DNA from: Aphrophora alni
Lineage: Eukaryota; Arthropoda; Insecta; Hemiptera; Aphrophoridae
Length of the DNA: 64,000 nt
Assembly: GCA_963513935.1 (NCBI GenBank)
Contig: OY740771.1
Coordinates: 10,569,138 to 10,633,137, forward strand
Direction: 5' to 3'
Shown here: positions 23,127-34,498 of the stretch, piece by piece
How the letters are laid out: each line of letters starts with the position of its first letter
Numbering within the stretch: position 1 is the stretch's first letter
Notes under the pieces: model-generated
Told to the model about the DNA's origin: nothing
The model's input: the letters and a program-made list of their open reading frames with translations, nothing else
Databases searched by the model: none
Made by a program: the position numbers and the translations under genes

Positions 23127-23330
23127 ATACAGGGTATAAAAAAATTCCTGTACAAGTTAACTTTAATTTAAGTTCACCTCCATCCCAAAATATTAAAATG
23201 TGAAGCCTTATTGAGTAACACCTCATTTTAAAGATCTTGTTTAATAGAAAATAATTATGCAAATTAGTGGTTGCTATCTTACTCCAATCCAAAATGGCGG
23301 CCATTCGAACATTCAAAAAATCATGCCTTA
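23127..23330. repeat. Dispersed repeat resembling 30365-30720
   Basis: The stretch begins ATATACAGGGTATAAAAAAA, a form common at the ends of insect DNA transposons. It shares the phrases CTCATTTTAAAG-CTTG and (G)AAAATGGCGGCC / AAAATGGTGGCC with the 30.5-30.7 kb region. The opposite end was not found. Confidence 0.35.
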
Positions 23331-23384
23331 ATGCTACCCCTCCCTAGCTGGACATTCACTTTCTCTCTTGAGCTCCTTCCTCTT

Positions 23385-23545
23385 GCCTTTATCTAAACCC
23401 AACTCTCGGAAGATTGTACACATATATTTCTCTAATATTTCCAGATCTATATTTCTGTCCAACAAATCTACCATAACACTGTTCTATAGATGACATCATC
23501 CTCTTTTGATCAGTACTTTCCAAATCTTTATTTCTGTTATAGTTT
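23385..23545 (-). other. Coding-like stretch, unassigned
   Basis: Two overlapping minus-strand frames are open here (SSIEQCYGRFVGQKYRSGNI in one, MVDLLDRNIDLEILEKYM in another), with codon-like texture. Stops and the lack of splice support prevent a gene call. It could be an exon of the candidate ending at 22840 or a decayed transposon. Confidence 0.25.
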
Positions 23546-24684
23546 TTAATATATAAAAAATAAACAAAATCAAGAATTTTAACATGTTTTTACACGCTAA
23601 AAAAATCACATTTTTTTCAATTCAACATTTATCCTAGTAAATATTATTTTATCAAAATGTATAATATATCACTGTAAAGCTAATGTTTCAATCTTTCATA
23701 ATCATGTATACCAAAATTCATCCCACGAAAGATAAAAAATTAAGATTTCGATAAAGTTGATTAATATTCCGCAGGATCGATGCACCTGACGCAACGATGT
23801 TTATATAGAAAAAAGTGTACTACTTAATGATTATATAATTTTCCAAAATGGTAATTCTTGTCCAAATACCACAAATTGACAATATTGTATTGTATTTTTC
23901 TTTCTCTTTCGAACTACGTGTTCAAAATTAAGCTATCTGTAATAGTTTTTGAGATTTATTAATTCTAAGAAGTAGTAACGAAAACGAACCAGACTCATTT
24001 TCTTTTCGGTGCGGTTACTAAATATGAAATATCGATTATTTACATTAATATTTTGTGTCTGTTTTTTACTCTATTAGGAAGATGAAATTTAGATCTTTCA
24101 GTTGGTACAACCCATTATGTCATAGACTAATTTTAGATGATTCTTTCTGAACTTGAAATTGCCGTTGTATTGGCTTGCTTTGTGTCCTAAATATGTGCCT
24201 AATCAATAGTGTTTCGTGCAAGGCTCGATTTATTTCTGTTATTGTAAACTTATTTTGTTATGTACATTTATTTATTTATTATAATTTGTTTATACAAGTT
24301 ATATAATATGTGTATTATTGTGTGAGTGAATGTTATTGTCAGGCTTATCTAGTACTGAGCCTAGTTGACGAAGGTTATGTCAAATTAGGTCTAACATTTT
24401 ACCTCATTTAATTTTTTTTTTTTGAAAATGTAACAAATTAATTTTTTTAATTAACAATTATTCACAATTATATTTCAAACTTTTGTATATCTTGAAAACA
24501 GTGATAAGAAACTTATTTTGGATGATAAGGTTTTTCTGAAAAATGTTAACTTCATTTTTTGATACTTATATATTTTATTACATAGATAAATTCTGCGTAT
24601 CTTTCTGAGAAAAATGATGTCTTACAAGTTAGGTTTTGCATAAAATTAATATTTTTAATGAATTTTTAAATAAAGAAAGAACTT
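23546..24684. other. AT-rich intergenic sequence
   Basis: No coding or repeat structure is recognised before the TTAA at 24685. Confidence 0.5.
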
Positions 24685-27085
24685 TTAACCCTTTGCGAGC
24701 CACGGATGCCAGCGAGCATAAGCATAAAGAGCCAACAACGTGAATAGACGCAAAATTTTTTTATTAGTTACCATTATAAGTGAAGATAAATTTCAGAGCT
24801 GTTTATGGTAGTATAAATTAAGTTGAAATACGCATGTGACAGCTGTCAACGCCATATTTATTGATAAGGGGACAAAATGTGGAGAGGCCTGTCTTTCAAT
24901 GTCTCTCACAGAGCCAAAGAAGTCTAACCACGCTCTGTTAGTTGTGAGTTAACACGCTCGAGCCTAGTTGTTTTCTTGTTTGTCCTCGAATTAGCAGTCA
25001 ATGTATTTTATGTTTGAACTGTTTTGAACGTCATTGTATAGTTTGCTCTGTGTTTTTATTTTGTTATAATTATTTATTGTACTTTAGTTTTTTAGTCGTA
25101 ATATATTTTGTATAATGGCGAATCCAAACGATCAAGATTTTGAGCAATATGTTTTAGAAGTTATGAACACGTCGTTTTCAAGTACATATGTAGATGATCC
25201 GATGTCAAGTGAAGTGAAAGATTTGTTATTGCATAATTTCAGTGAAAGTGAAGCTGACAGTTTGAATGATGATAATAGTGATTTGACAGATTTAGCTGCT
25301 AGCCAACACAATGTAACAAGTAGGCCTAGCCTTCCGCGGCAAACTTCTAACACAGTACCTTCCCTTACATCACATATAATCACAAGTGAAAGTGAAGGAG
25401 ACAGCAATAGTGAAAAATGAAAATCCAGTAGCTTCAGTTGGCGACCAACGAAACTAAAACAGTTGGCGCAAGTAGGTCTAAAACTACCACTAATCAGCGC
25501 CATGATGTTCGGTGTTGTACTTGGATTGACGTTAGTGACAATGGGCCTTCTAACACAATTCCGATTTATAATATAAACCAAGGTCCTATTTTACCTAGCC
25601 ATTTTGACGAGAATACAACCCCAATTAAGTATTATTTTTCAATTGTTTTTTTAATGATAATCTAATTACATACATATGTAATCAAACCAATCTTTATGCG
25701 GAAAAAAGAAAATATCAAACCAATTCTCCTAAATCTCGAATCAATAGATGGAACTCTATTACTGATATTGATATGAAAGCTTTTTTAGGAGTTATAATAA
25801 ATATGGGACTGACTCCTCTATCGGATATTACTGTATACTTCAGTACCAAATGGGAAGACAAAATCCCCTTTTTCAGTGATGTGTTTGGCAAAAATGATTT
25901 TCTAAATTTATTTTGGAACCTACACTTCAATAATAATCAAGAAAGGCCAGAGACTAGACATACAAGTTTTCTTAGTCCTATTGTTGAACACATGAAAAAT
26001 ATGCGTAAGCTATTTTACACAACTAGTGACTTTGTTGCTGTCGACGAAAGCACAGTTTCTTTCAAAGGCAAAGTGAGATTTAGAGTGTATAATCCGAACA
26101 AACCTACCAAATTCGGCATGAAAGTGTTTGTCATTTCTGATTGTGCAAATGTTTATATTTACAATTTTCTTACCTATTTTAGAAAAGATTATATAATCCT
26201 AAACTCTAACCTCTAAAAAACACACAGATTGTCAAAGCTCTATCCCAATCTGTCATTATGACCCAAATTACCCTATTACGGGTTTACATGTCTACACAGA
26301 CTGGTATTACATTAGTCCTGAATTGGCGAATGAGTTATTGGATTTGAAATGTTTTTGACTGGAACGGTTATGACAAACCGTAGTAAAATGCCTCCCAATT
26401 TGAAAATTCAAGCTAAGAAAATGAGAAAAGGAACAGTTTTAGCTAAGAGAAATAAAGATATAGGCGAAATAAGCGTGTTGTCACATGTTGAGTACGAAAA
26501 GTAAAGGTAATAAATCAGAAATGAAGTAAGTTCCTAGCAGATGGCCAAACAAACCACCAAACATAAAACCAAACGTTGTTTTAGATTATACAAAACATAT
26601 GGGTGCTGTGGATAGAAGCGACCACTTCATTGCTTCTTATCAATTAATGCGCAAAACCAAGAAGTGGTACCGGAAAATGTTTTTTTGGCTACTGGAGGTG
26701 GCAATTGTAAACTTGTACATTTTATATAAAGATTTACAGCAAAAGAGCCATTCAACACCTATGACCCACAAACAGTTCCGAAAAAGTTTGGTTCCTGACC
26801 TTGTCAATGATAAAATGATATCAAATTCAAATAAATGAAAAGGGAGACCTTTAGCTCAAGGTCCGCTTGAAGAAAGATTATATGGTCGTCATTTTGCGGA
26901 AAAAAGAAACAAGTTTTTTCGGTCTGTTGTCTGCACTAAGAAGGAAGTTCGCCGCGAAACAAACTATGCCTGCAAGACTTGTACTGCCAAACCACCCCTG
27001 CACCCAGACATCTGTTTTGAGGAGTATCACACAAAAAAGGTTTACGACTAAAGACTGTTCTTTTTTTGTAACTGTTGAAGTATAA
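24685..27085 (+). mobile_element. Decayed piggyBac transposon (left end and transposase relic)
   Basis: TTAA (24685-24688) followed by CCCTTTGCGAGCCACGGATG is a piggyBac-style target plus end. The transposase relic starts 426 bp later. I could not find the matching right end (GGG-TTAA with complementary sequence) within about 2.2 kb downstream, so the right boundary given is only the end of the coding relic. A CpG-containing leader at 24690-25100 is probably the element's own promoter region. Confidence 0.75.
25115..27051 (+). pseudogene. piggyBac transposase (DDE_Tnp_1_7) pseudogene
   Basis: The reading frame shifts several times but the family order is kept. ATG at 25115 opens an acidic N-terminal region (about 101 codons). 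WIDVSDNGPSNTIPIYNINQ (25530 region) then leads into NQTNLYAEKRKYQ and MKAFLGVIINMGL (25773). The first catalytic Asp is in VAVDESTVSFKGK (26037 region). The second is in TDWYYISPELANEL (26298 region). The third is in MGAVDRSDHFIASYQLM (26599), followed by the KWYRK and FFWLLEVAIVNLYILY helices. The end is the Cys-rich RING-like tail YACKTCTAKPP...DICFEEYH with TAA at 27049-27051. Frameshifts near 25420, 25665, 26215, 26360 and 26840 make it inactive. An intact version would cut and paste at TTAA. Confidence 0.88.
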
Positions 27086-29362
27086 TTTTTTATTTAGTAA
27101 ACAAACTGAAATTAAACTATTTTATTTATATGTTTGACAAATTTTCATTGCATTTTAAAATTTTTTTATATATATATATACTATATTTATAAATAGTTTA
27201 TTTATAGTATTATAGTAGTAATATAATATGTGAAATATATTTACTATATTTCTAGATATTTTATATCATGTAAAAGCAAACACAATTTTAAGTAGAACAT
27301 AATGGTTGTAGCTTATTGAACATTAGTTTTTTCTTTTTTCCTCCCACAAGTTTTTACTCATAAGTAAATAAAAAATGTGTTTAAAATTTTTTTTTGTTTG
27401 TGTTTTTGTATTTTCTTATAATATAAAAAAACTTTATCAGGTGATACTAAGTTGTGATATTTGTTGTACTTAAATAAATGATGTTTAGGTGAGTTGGTTT
27501 CTCTAGGGACTGTGAGCTCCACCATAATTTGTTGCTTTATTCTAAGTGAAAAACCAGTCAGGTTCAGAAAAATAGGACGTAATTGCTACCTCTGATGGAA
27601 AGTTATAGTGTCTGTTCCATTGATCCATGAGAATTTGGTAATCTAAAACGTGACGTTGAAACTTATTTAATGGATATTTTCTTTTCTCATTCCCCTACAC
27701 AAAACATCAGTTTCTCAAAAATTGGACTCCTTTTTTTTATTGCTAACACCTTCTCTAACTATATTGAGGATCTTATCATGTATGTAAGTGAATCTACCTT
27801 CCATCTAATGCCTTTTAGTATGCTACCAAAATGTGTTTGGCGTTATAAGGAGTTCAACCGATAATGTACAACACACACTCTCATTGTACTAAATATTGTG
27901 AATCTGGGAGTGTATTTTGGAGAAAATTGGCATGAAATCGCACTAACTGAAATGTCCATTCATAAAGAAAAGCTCTCCATATTATATCAGGTAGAATAAA
28001 GACAACAGCAGTAACTGTGCAATTATGCAAGATGTTGAGGGTTCACTATACAGTCAAGCTGTTTGTCTTCGCCAATGAAATTCTACATCAATTGAATGTC
28101 TGATGATTTTATATATTACTTTCCACGTTTCCATATGACTATAGTTTTCGCCTACATATTTTGCGGTATTAATAAGACGGCACCATCAGTGACATTAACC
28201 ACACAATCTTGTTTTTTCACAATTTTGACGTGTTCACATGATCGGTCACCTCAGTTAAACATGGTTCGGATCTTGGTTCCTGTGAGTAACCTTGGTTGCA
28301 CCTGGAACTAACCAACTGGATTACGTACAACAAGGCACCTCCAAGGAAGACATAAATTAAATGTTGGGCTAACTTCGGTAAATTGTATTTCGAAGATTAT
28401 CTGAAGGGCTGGTGAAACATATTGGACTGAAAAATAAATATATTTTTTGTGAGGGAATTCGAAATTGACTTTTGACCTTAGGCCATTTGTATTACAGTTA
28501 GTGTTGTGTATAGTTACTTATAAAGTCCTATTTTTATATTATTTAGTTTATTCAACTCATTTAAAACTAGTTATCCAAGAGTGCTATTGGGTCAGGCCAC
28601 CGTAAGGTATTTAAGACCTCATTGGGTATGGGCGATCACGTTTTTCTTAAACTAGCTCTATCGTAGGTTAGCATAACCCCCAGTATTAAGTCAGTTCACA
28701 TTGTAGTGGAAGCAATTGTGTTGCACAATTTTTAAATTTAGAACATAAATTAAAACAAAAAACAAACACACACCCGTACATATATTAAGTTGTCTTATCT
28801 CCTTTACTGTCCTCTGTCAACATAGTACATGACATGTTATATCGGATTCTAAATTAATTTGCTCATTTATGAGCCTGTTTACTATTAAGTTGTTTAAATT
28901 TATTTATATGCAAATTTTCTCAGACATTTATATTAGAACATTTTTAAAAATTGAAACAAAATTTGTATTGTCTTGTTAATGTATTAAAAACGTAACCTGA
29001 ATTAAGAATATGACATGGGAAGTAAGATTTTATGGTTGGTTTAACTTTAAAATCATGCTACATAAACTGCTTTTGTAAAGTTAACTGTCTGTCTTAAACC
29101 ATATTACACGATTCACACACCATTTATATAAGCCAGGGTTGTTATATAAATATTAGAATTTAATTTGACTTATTGGATTTATATGCTATTTGGACAGTTC
29201 AATATCCTACATAATGAAATAACTTGTATTTTGAATTTTACGAACAATTACAACTATTTATTAATTGTACGATGTTACACAATCTTAGTTGATTTTTATT
29301 TTCCTCTTTATTTGTAAGAGAAGGTTGTATATCATATCTCCTTGGGTTTTTTGCTTGTTTCT
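27086..29362. other. AT-rich sequence, no feature recognised
   Basis: There is a TA-rich run at 27165-27235. A GC-moderate portion at 27600-28400 has open frames of 60-70 codons on both strands without recognisable motifs; an old transposon is possible but unsupported. Confidence 0.45.
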
Positions 29363-30107
29363 TTAACCCTTTGATTTGGGTCCTGATATTCAGACATCAA
29401 ATAATATTGTCTAAAAATACCAATGTCCGGATATCAGAACATTCTATTTTTTCCGACAAAATTATCCATTTGTAGTATTAAATTGTTACTGAAGAATTGT
29501 AGATTAAGAATATGTGCACATCTATGATCTACGACATGGCTTCATTGATTTAAAAGGCCTTGACAATTATCAGCTGTTTTGTTTTGTCTATGCGTCATAA
29601 TTGTTTTTTTAATTTTTTTTTTATAGTAGACTTAGTGTGTTTCACAAGTTTAGTGATAGTGTAAGGTGAAAATATTTTTGTTTAGTGAATATTATTACTG
29701 TAAATAGATCGTTCACAATCACCACTATGTGTGTTGGATGATGAATATATAATTGACGAAGTGTTATATTTGTTATAAATGACATGCTTAGTCTATATTT
29801 GTTTAGCATGCTCAAACAAAGACTGTTGGAAACCTAAGGACTGTATTTTTTAAATTGTACATTTTTAGTTTTTAATGAAATGAACTATTTTATTTTTTAC
29901 TATTGTTAGGTGCAAATAAATTATATATTATAATAAAGAATTTAAATACATCCAATTCAAAAAAAAAATCTTTAAGTTAGACCAAAAAGATTTTATAAGC
30001 AAAAATTAAAATTTGTGAACGAAGTCTAAAAAGGGCTAGTATTTCTAAACAATCGCAAAACTCATTGGTATTTTTCAAACAAATATTTTTTTCTCTGAAC
30101 GGGTTAA
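29363..30107. mobile_element. Probable non-autonomous piggyBac-type element (737 bp between TTAA sites)
   Basis: TTAA (29363-29366) is followed by CCCTTTGATTTGGG. At the other side GAACGGG is followed by TTAA (30104-30107). Both ends, read inward, carry AAAAATACCAATG some 45-55 bp in. The left end also has a hairpin TGATATTCAGACAT ... ATGTCCGGATATCA. No transposase is present. The extreme tips match only as CCC-TT, so the call is moderate. Confidence 0.45.
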
Positions 30108-31649
30108 GGGAAGTTTTAAGCAAGGTTAAATATTGCTCTACATATCAAAAATTTATGAATATGAATGCATGGGAAAATCTGTATATAAAGAAAACCATGT
30201 TAATAGTAACAGATTTATAAATGAGCAAATTAATTTTGAATCTGACATAACACACTATATTGGCAGAGAACAGTAAAAGAGATAAGATAACTTAGAGTAT
30301 TTCAGTCCCAGGTCCAAACTCTACCACAGCATGGTACTAAGCTACATTTGAAATAATCTGTTGTGTGACATTTATATGTCCACGTGGATATGTTTTAGTT
30401 TATATTCAATATTGGTCATTAGGTTATGAGAGAGCAGAGGGGGTAAATAAAAAAATTGCAAATGGTCATATGATCATCATATTAAATGATACAAGAAAAA
30501 TGACAAGAAGACATTTATTTTTAAGAGAATTGTTAACTAAAATGGTGGCCATTAACATGATTTTAAGATTTCGCCTCTTCAACGGGTGGGGATGAATCAA
30601 AATGTTTAAATAGGATATATGTTCATGTGATATCTCATTTTAAAGGACTTGGTGAAACAAGACAAACAATGTAAAACAAATTTCTCACCATCATACAAAC
30701 CAAAAATGGCTTAAAACATGGTTGTATTTTGTTGACAATCGCTGTCTGTTTAGTTCAACACCCAAAGAAATGTTTACCAGACAATCAGCATATATTTTGG
30801 ACACCTAGGATTTTGTTTGTTGCACTTTAAAACAGGTGTTTACAAATTAGTGGGTAACGAGTGTCTCTAGTATTGTATAGGACAGATTGGCTGTTCCTAA
30901 ATAATTAAGGAACACATGCAAGAAAAAACCTGAAATATTTCCAAGTTACATGAAAGTGTTAAAATTATATCAGGAAAGTCACTACAGGAACGTGGGTGAA
31001 AAATATAAGATTTATAAGACAGTAAAGTTGGACTCATAACAATGTCTTAAATTTATTAAATGTTTGAGATTGTGTTTTTTATGTTCAATATTGCAATGTT
31101 TTGACCACTTTTTTTTATCAATGTTTATTTGAATTTCTCACCAAGATCAAGGTTTAAAAAAATTATCACATTTGATGATAAACTAAGATACGCCAGTAAT
31201 ATTTACTTTAAATAAATGTATGAATTTATAGCAGTTCCTACCTTTACATTAGTTGGTTTCACGGTTGTCATTGACCAAGCTTAGAATCTGAAGATGAAGT
31301 CGTCAATAGTCCTAAGTATAACTGTATAACAAAGGGTTTACTATTTTTACAGTTTCACATCCAAGAACACTCCTTCCACTGTAACAGATCAACGTTAAAT
31401 ATATTGAGTGACTACAAAATATATTAAGATGCGTTTGTTGCTACACAGAAAATATGATAAAAAAAAACATTATAAATAGAGGTTTTTCCAAGAATCAAAT
31501 TAAAATACAAGAGCTGTTAAGAAAGTAAGTTACGTTTCTGTCTTATGATCTCTACACAGCTGTGTAATATGACTCAACACGAGTCAGGAAGTGCTAGTGG
31601 GAAGGTCGTTCGGCATTATGATATGGAAGGTGATTATTCAAAATCAGTC
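30108..31649. other. AT-rich sequence with a repeat shared with 23.1 kb
   Basis: The 30540-30720 portion shares short phrases (ATGGTGGCC, CTCATTTTAAAGGACTTG) with the element near 23.1-23.3 kb. The 76-codon frame at 30365 inside it has no known motif. The rest is featureless. Confidence 0.4.
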
Positions 31650-31975
31650 GATGGTGTGGAGCTACATAGCTCACCTCGAAAACCTCTAAAGTGCTGCTAA
31701 ACATTTTCTGCGAGAAAACTCATAACCACTGAATTTTCCGAACGAGAACTTACAATAAACTTTGCAGTTTACCGCGACACTTTATAAAATCAAGAGCTAT
31801 TTAGGAATAAATGGCGAGACATTAGGTTCTGGTATAGTTTTTTGGCTTGATAATGCTAATCCACAAACTGTTGCATACATACAAGGTTTACTGGACAGTT
31901 TCGATAGGAGTTGTTTGACCAATCACTGTACAGCCCTGATTTGCTTCTAGTGATTATCTTTTTGTTCACTGATAT
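31650..31975 (+). mobile_element. mariner transposase fragment
   Basis: One frame gives GVELHSSPRKPLKCC, stop, TFSARKLITTEFSERELTIN and then FAVYRDTL. This matches the mariner SxRKxxxTVFWDxxGxxLxEF-xxTINxxxYxxTL order, with the WD block missing. A shifted frame continues KIKSYLGINGETLGSGIVFW and LDNANPQTVAYIQGLLDSF, the HDNAxPHTA catalytic block with H changed to L. A further shift gives YSPDL and SDYLF, the YSPDLAPSDYHLF signature. It is a dead internal fragment ending about where the LINE fragment begins. Confidence 0.78.
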
Positions 31976-32980
31976 GACAAGTGTGACAAGAATTATCAAT
32001 ACATGTTTGGGATGTTTGAACAATTAATTCTAGTTGGATTGTGGACGGTTTCCACAAAACCATAGGATTTGACCAAGTTTATAAAAGTTCCTTACTTTGA
32101 TTTCTCAAAGTAAAATTCGCTCAAAATATTTATATTGAAGTCACCAGCTATGTATATGATTTTAGTTTTTGATTATTTTTTTTAGCTTTTGCAATTGCTG
32201 TTCGAGAATCTGAAAAAACTGTTTCCAATTTTCGCTGTTTGGAGTGCGATAAAATGAAACTACCACAAAATTTAAAGATGGTATTTCAAAATAAGATCTC
32301 TCAAAAAGAGAATTGACATTTAAACACTACAAATCCTCTCTCAATAAAGATGTATTTAGAATGAAGAAGTATAAAAGTTCCTCCATGTTTTCCTTTATCC
32401 AAACTTTAAAATACAACCAAATTATAGTTAGGTACATTATTTAATAAATACAGTACAACTATATTTACTCAATCAATCCTCGTTCAGACAAATTATTTCA
32501 ATATTAGAATTTTCTAAAAGTATTTGCATATCATTTATTTTATCCATCAAACTACCCTGCACATTTAAAATGCAGAAGCCACATACTTGTCTACTCTTAA
32601 AGTTATCAACACCGTGACAAAACAACCTCTTATTGTTACAATTAACAAGAGGGTTGACTTCTGGATTTCTTATACACTTCTGATTCATTGATGTACATAC
32701 TATTTTATCCTCTAAATTTGAACAATTTCTATGATAGTTTCTGTTAAAATTTTTTATTAACACTCTCTGTTTAACTACCAGTAGGTGTGAAGTTATTATG
32801 ATTCAGTATGTTCGCTGATCGATCAGTCGCTGCAGCGGAAAATGAAAGAGGGTCAGTTGGAACATCGATATTATTTGTACTTTTCTTAACACTAGATTTA
32901 CTTTTCAGCCACTTTGTAAGAAAAGTTTCCTTGGCAATTTTACTTTTCCGATTACCAGGGTTTTTCCGCTTCATTTTCAA
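31976..32980 (-). mobile_element. Non-LTR retrotransposon fragment (apurinic endonuclease domain)
   Basis: On the minus strand a basic, Ser/Lys-rich leader (about 32771-32980) precedes CGFCILNVQGSLMDKINDMQ...EIICLNED, the first strand and helix of the LINE endonuclease. The expected Trp codon after NED is TGA, followed by LS. Further on come VVSFYRTPNSENWKQFF, then IAGDFNINIL (the GDFN catalytic motif), then INLVKSYGFVETVHNPTRIN and CIDN. Order and spacing match jockey/I/RTE-type endonucleases. Stops and frameshifts abound, and the reverse transcriptase is missing. Confidence 0.75.
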
Positions 32981-34493
32981 TAAAATTTACAATTTTTCTA
33001 CACAGCACATTCTTACCAATGATGTTGAAGTGTAAGCCGCGATATATTGCAACCTGAATTTATTTTGTAGCTTTCTACATTTTAATCTATAATTATAGAT
33101 TACAATATTTTACATCTACTATGTTTATCTATCAAACAAACATACCTTTCGATTGCTGCACTCAGTGATGATTTGTTTCCACTTGCCTCCAGTTCCCCAG
33201 GTCTTCCTTTGACATGTGGTAGTCAAGTTTTGTATTTTTCTAAGTCTTCCCAGTTCCCATTCATCCACATATTTGACCCAGTTAATACTATTTCATGCAA
33301 CATTTCATTCTCCGTGTGGTCTACCTGAATTGACAACTTATAACAAATTAATTATATAGAAATGTTTGCATTGTCTATAGAATATAAGACTGAATTACGT
33401 TGATTTAAAAAGTTGTTTTAATTCTAAAATGGTGTTGCACATTGTAAGTTATCTTATTTTATACTAGTACATAGGACCAGGTAAGTTTAAAATAAATGTT
33501 GAACAATAAAGAAAATAATTGTTCAAAACTTACCTCTCTACCAGTCTTCTCATTCTAATGTATTCAGTCTTCATTCTTTAGAACTTCAAAATTTAAAACT
33601 TTGAATAGTCACAATATTCAAAATAACAAGAGTTTGTTTATATTTTATTTATAATAAATAAAACTCTTATACAAAATAATAATTATTAGACCATCTAAAT
33701 TTTGTGTTTGAACTTGGGAAAACAAACAACAAAGTAAAATAGTTACATTCTATTTTTGCATCCACCTGTGTACACTCTCAGTCATTCTTCCTTAGGGTAC
33801 ATTTCACTCAGCATTTTGAGGGGAGATTATTGGAGTTCTGTTGGGTCGGCTTTTGTAAGATGTTCCTGTAAAATGCAGGCCCATATGATGTAGTTAGTCC
33901 ATAGGGTTAAGTGATATTCCGATGGATGTTAAGTTTAATACACATCTGTTTTTCATTCAAATGTTGGTTTTGTACCACACTTGGTATATCACTACAAATT
34001 CAAACCAGTCTCAAAGGTAAAATTAAATGAACTCTAACTATTAAACTTTTATTTTTCATAAAAACTGAGAAGTAAAATACAAATATTTCAGTAAATATAA
34101 AAACTGTACATATTTTTTTACTCGGTACGCCTAAGTTATTATGTATCCTTAATATTATAAACAGACTTTTATGCTCACTAAAATTAAAATAAAACCAGAG
34201 AACCTTTTTAACTCAATGGTAATGTATTTAAAATAATGAACATTAGTCTTATCAGTCAACTTACTACTAGTTATCAAAACAAACTATGAATTGATAACAA
34301 TTTAACATTACAAATATTGATTTTTACAAATAACCAGTACTCTCTACAACTGACTAAAATGTTGCAACAATTAGTGTAAGAAGCATAACTATAGTTATAT
34401 TATTGAACTGAGCACCACTGATAACCCATTGACAACTTGTCACAGATTCATTCGGTGTTAAATATTCAAGGTCTAAAAATTCATCATTGCTTT
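32981..34493. other. AT-rich sequence with one coding-like patch
   Basis: At 33170-33320 the minus strand reads SNMWMNGNWEDLEKYKT and, after a frameshift, TWGTGGKWKQIITECSNR. This looks like decayed coding or transposon sequence that I cannot assign. The rest is featureless. Confidence 0.35.
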
Positions 34494-34498
34494 TAATT

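Noticed and set aside
25132..25581. Open frame of 149 codons on the minus strand
   Set aside because: It is antisense to the piggyBac transposase N-terminal region, whose plus-strand reading matches the family.
28380..28420. CTGAAGGGCTGGTGAAAC as another hammerhead core
   Set aside because: The core needs CUGANGA; here the last A is G, and no stem II hairpin can form.
24689..30103. A single 5.4-kb piggyBac element from the 24.7-kb TTAA to the 30.1-kb TTAA
   Set aside because: The left tip (CCCTTTGCGAGCC) and the right tip read inward (CCCGTTCAGAG) do not match, whereas the right tip shares a subterminal motif with the TTAA end at 29.36 kb.
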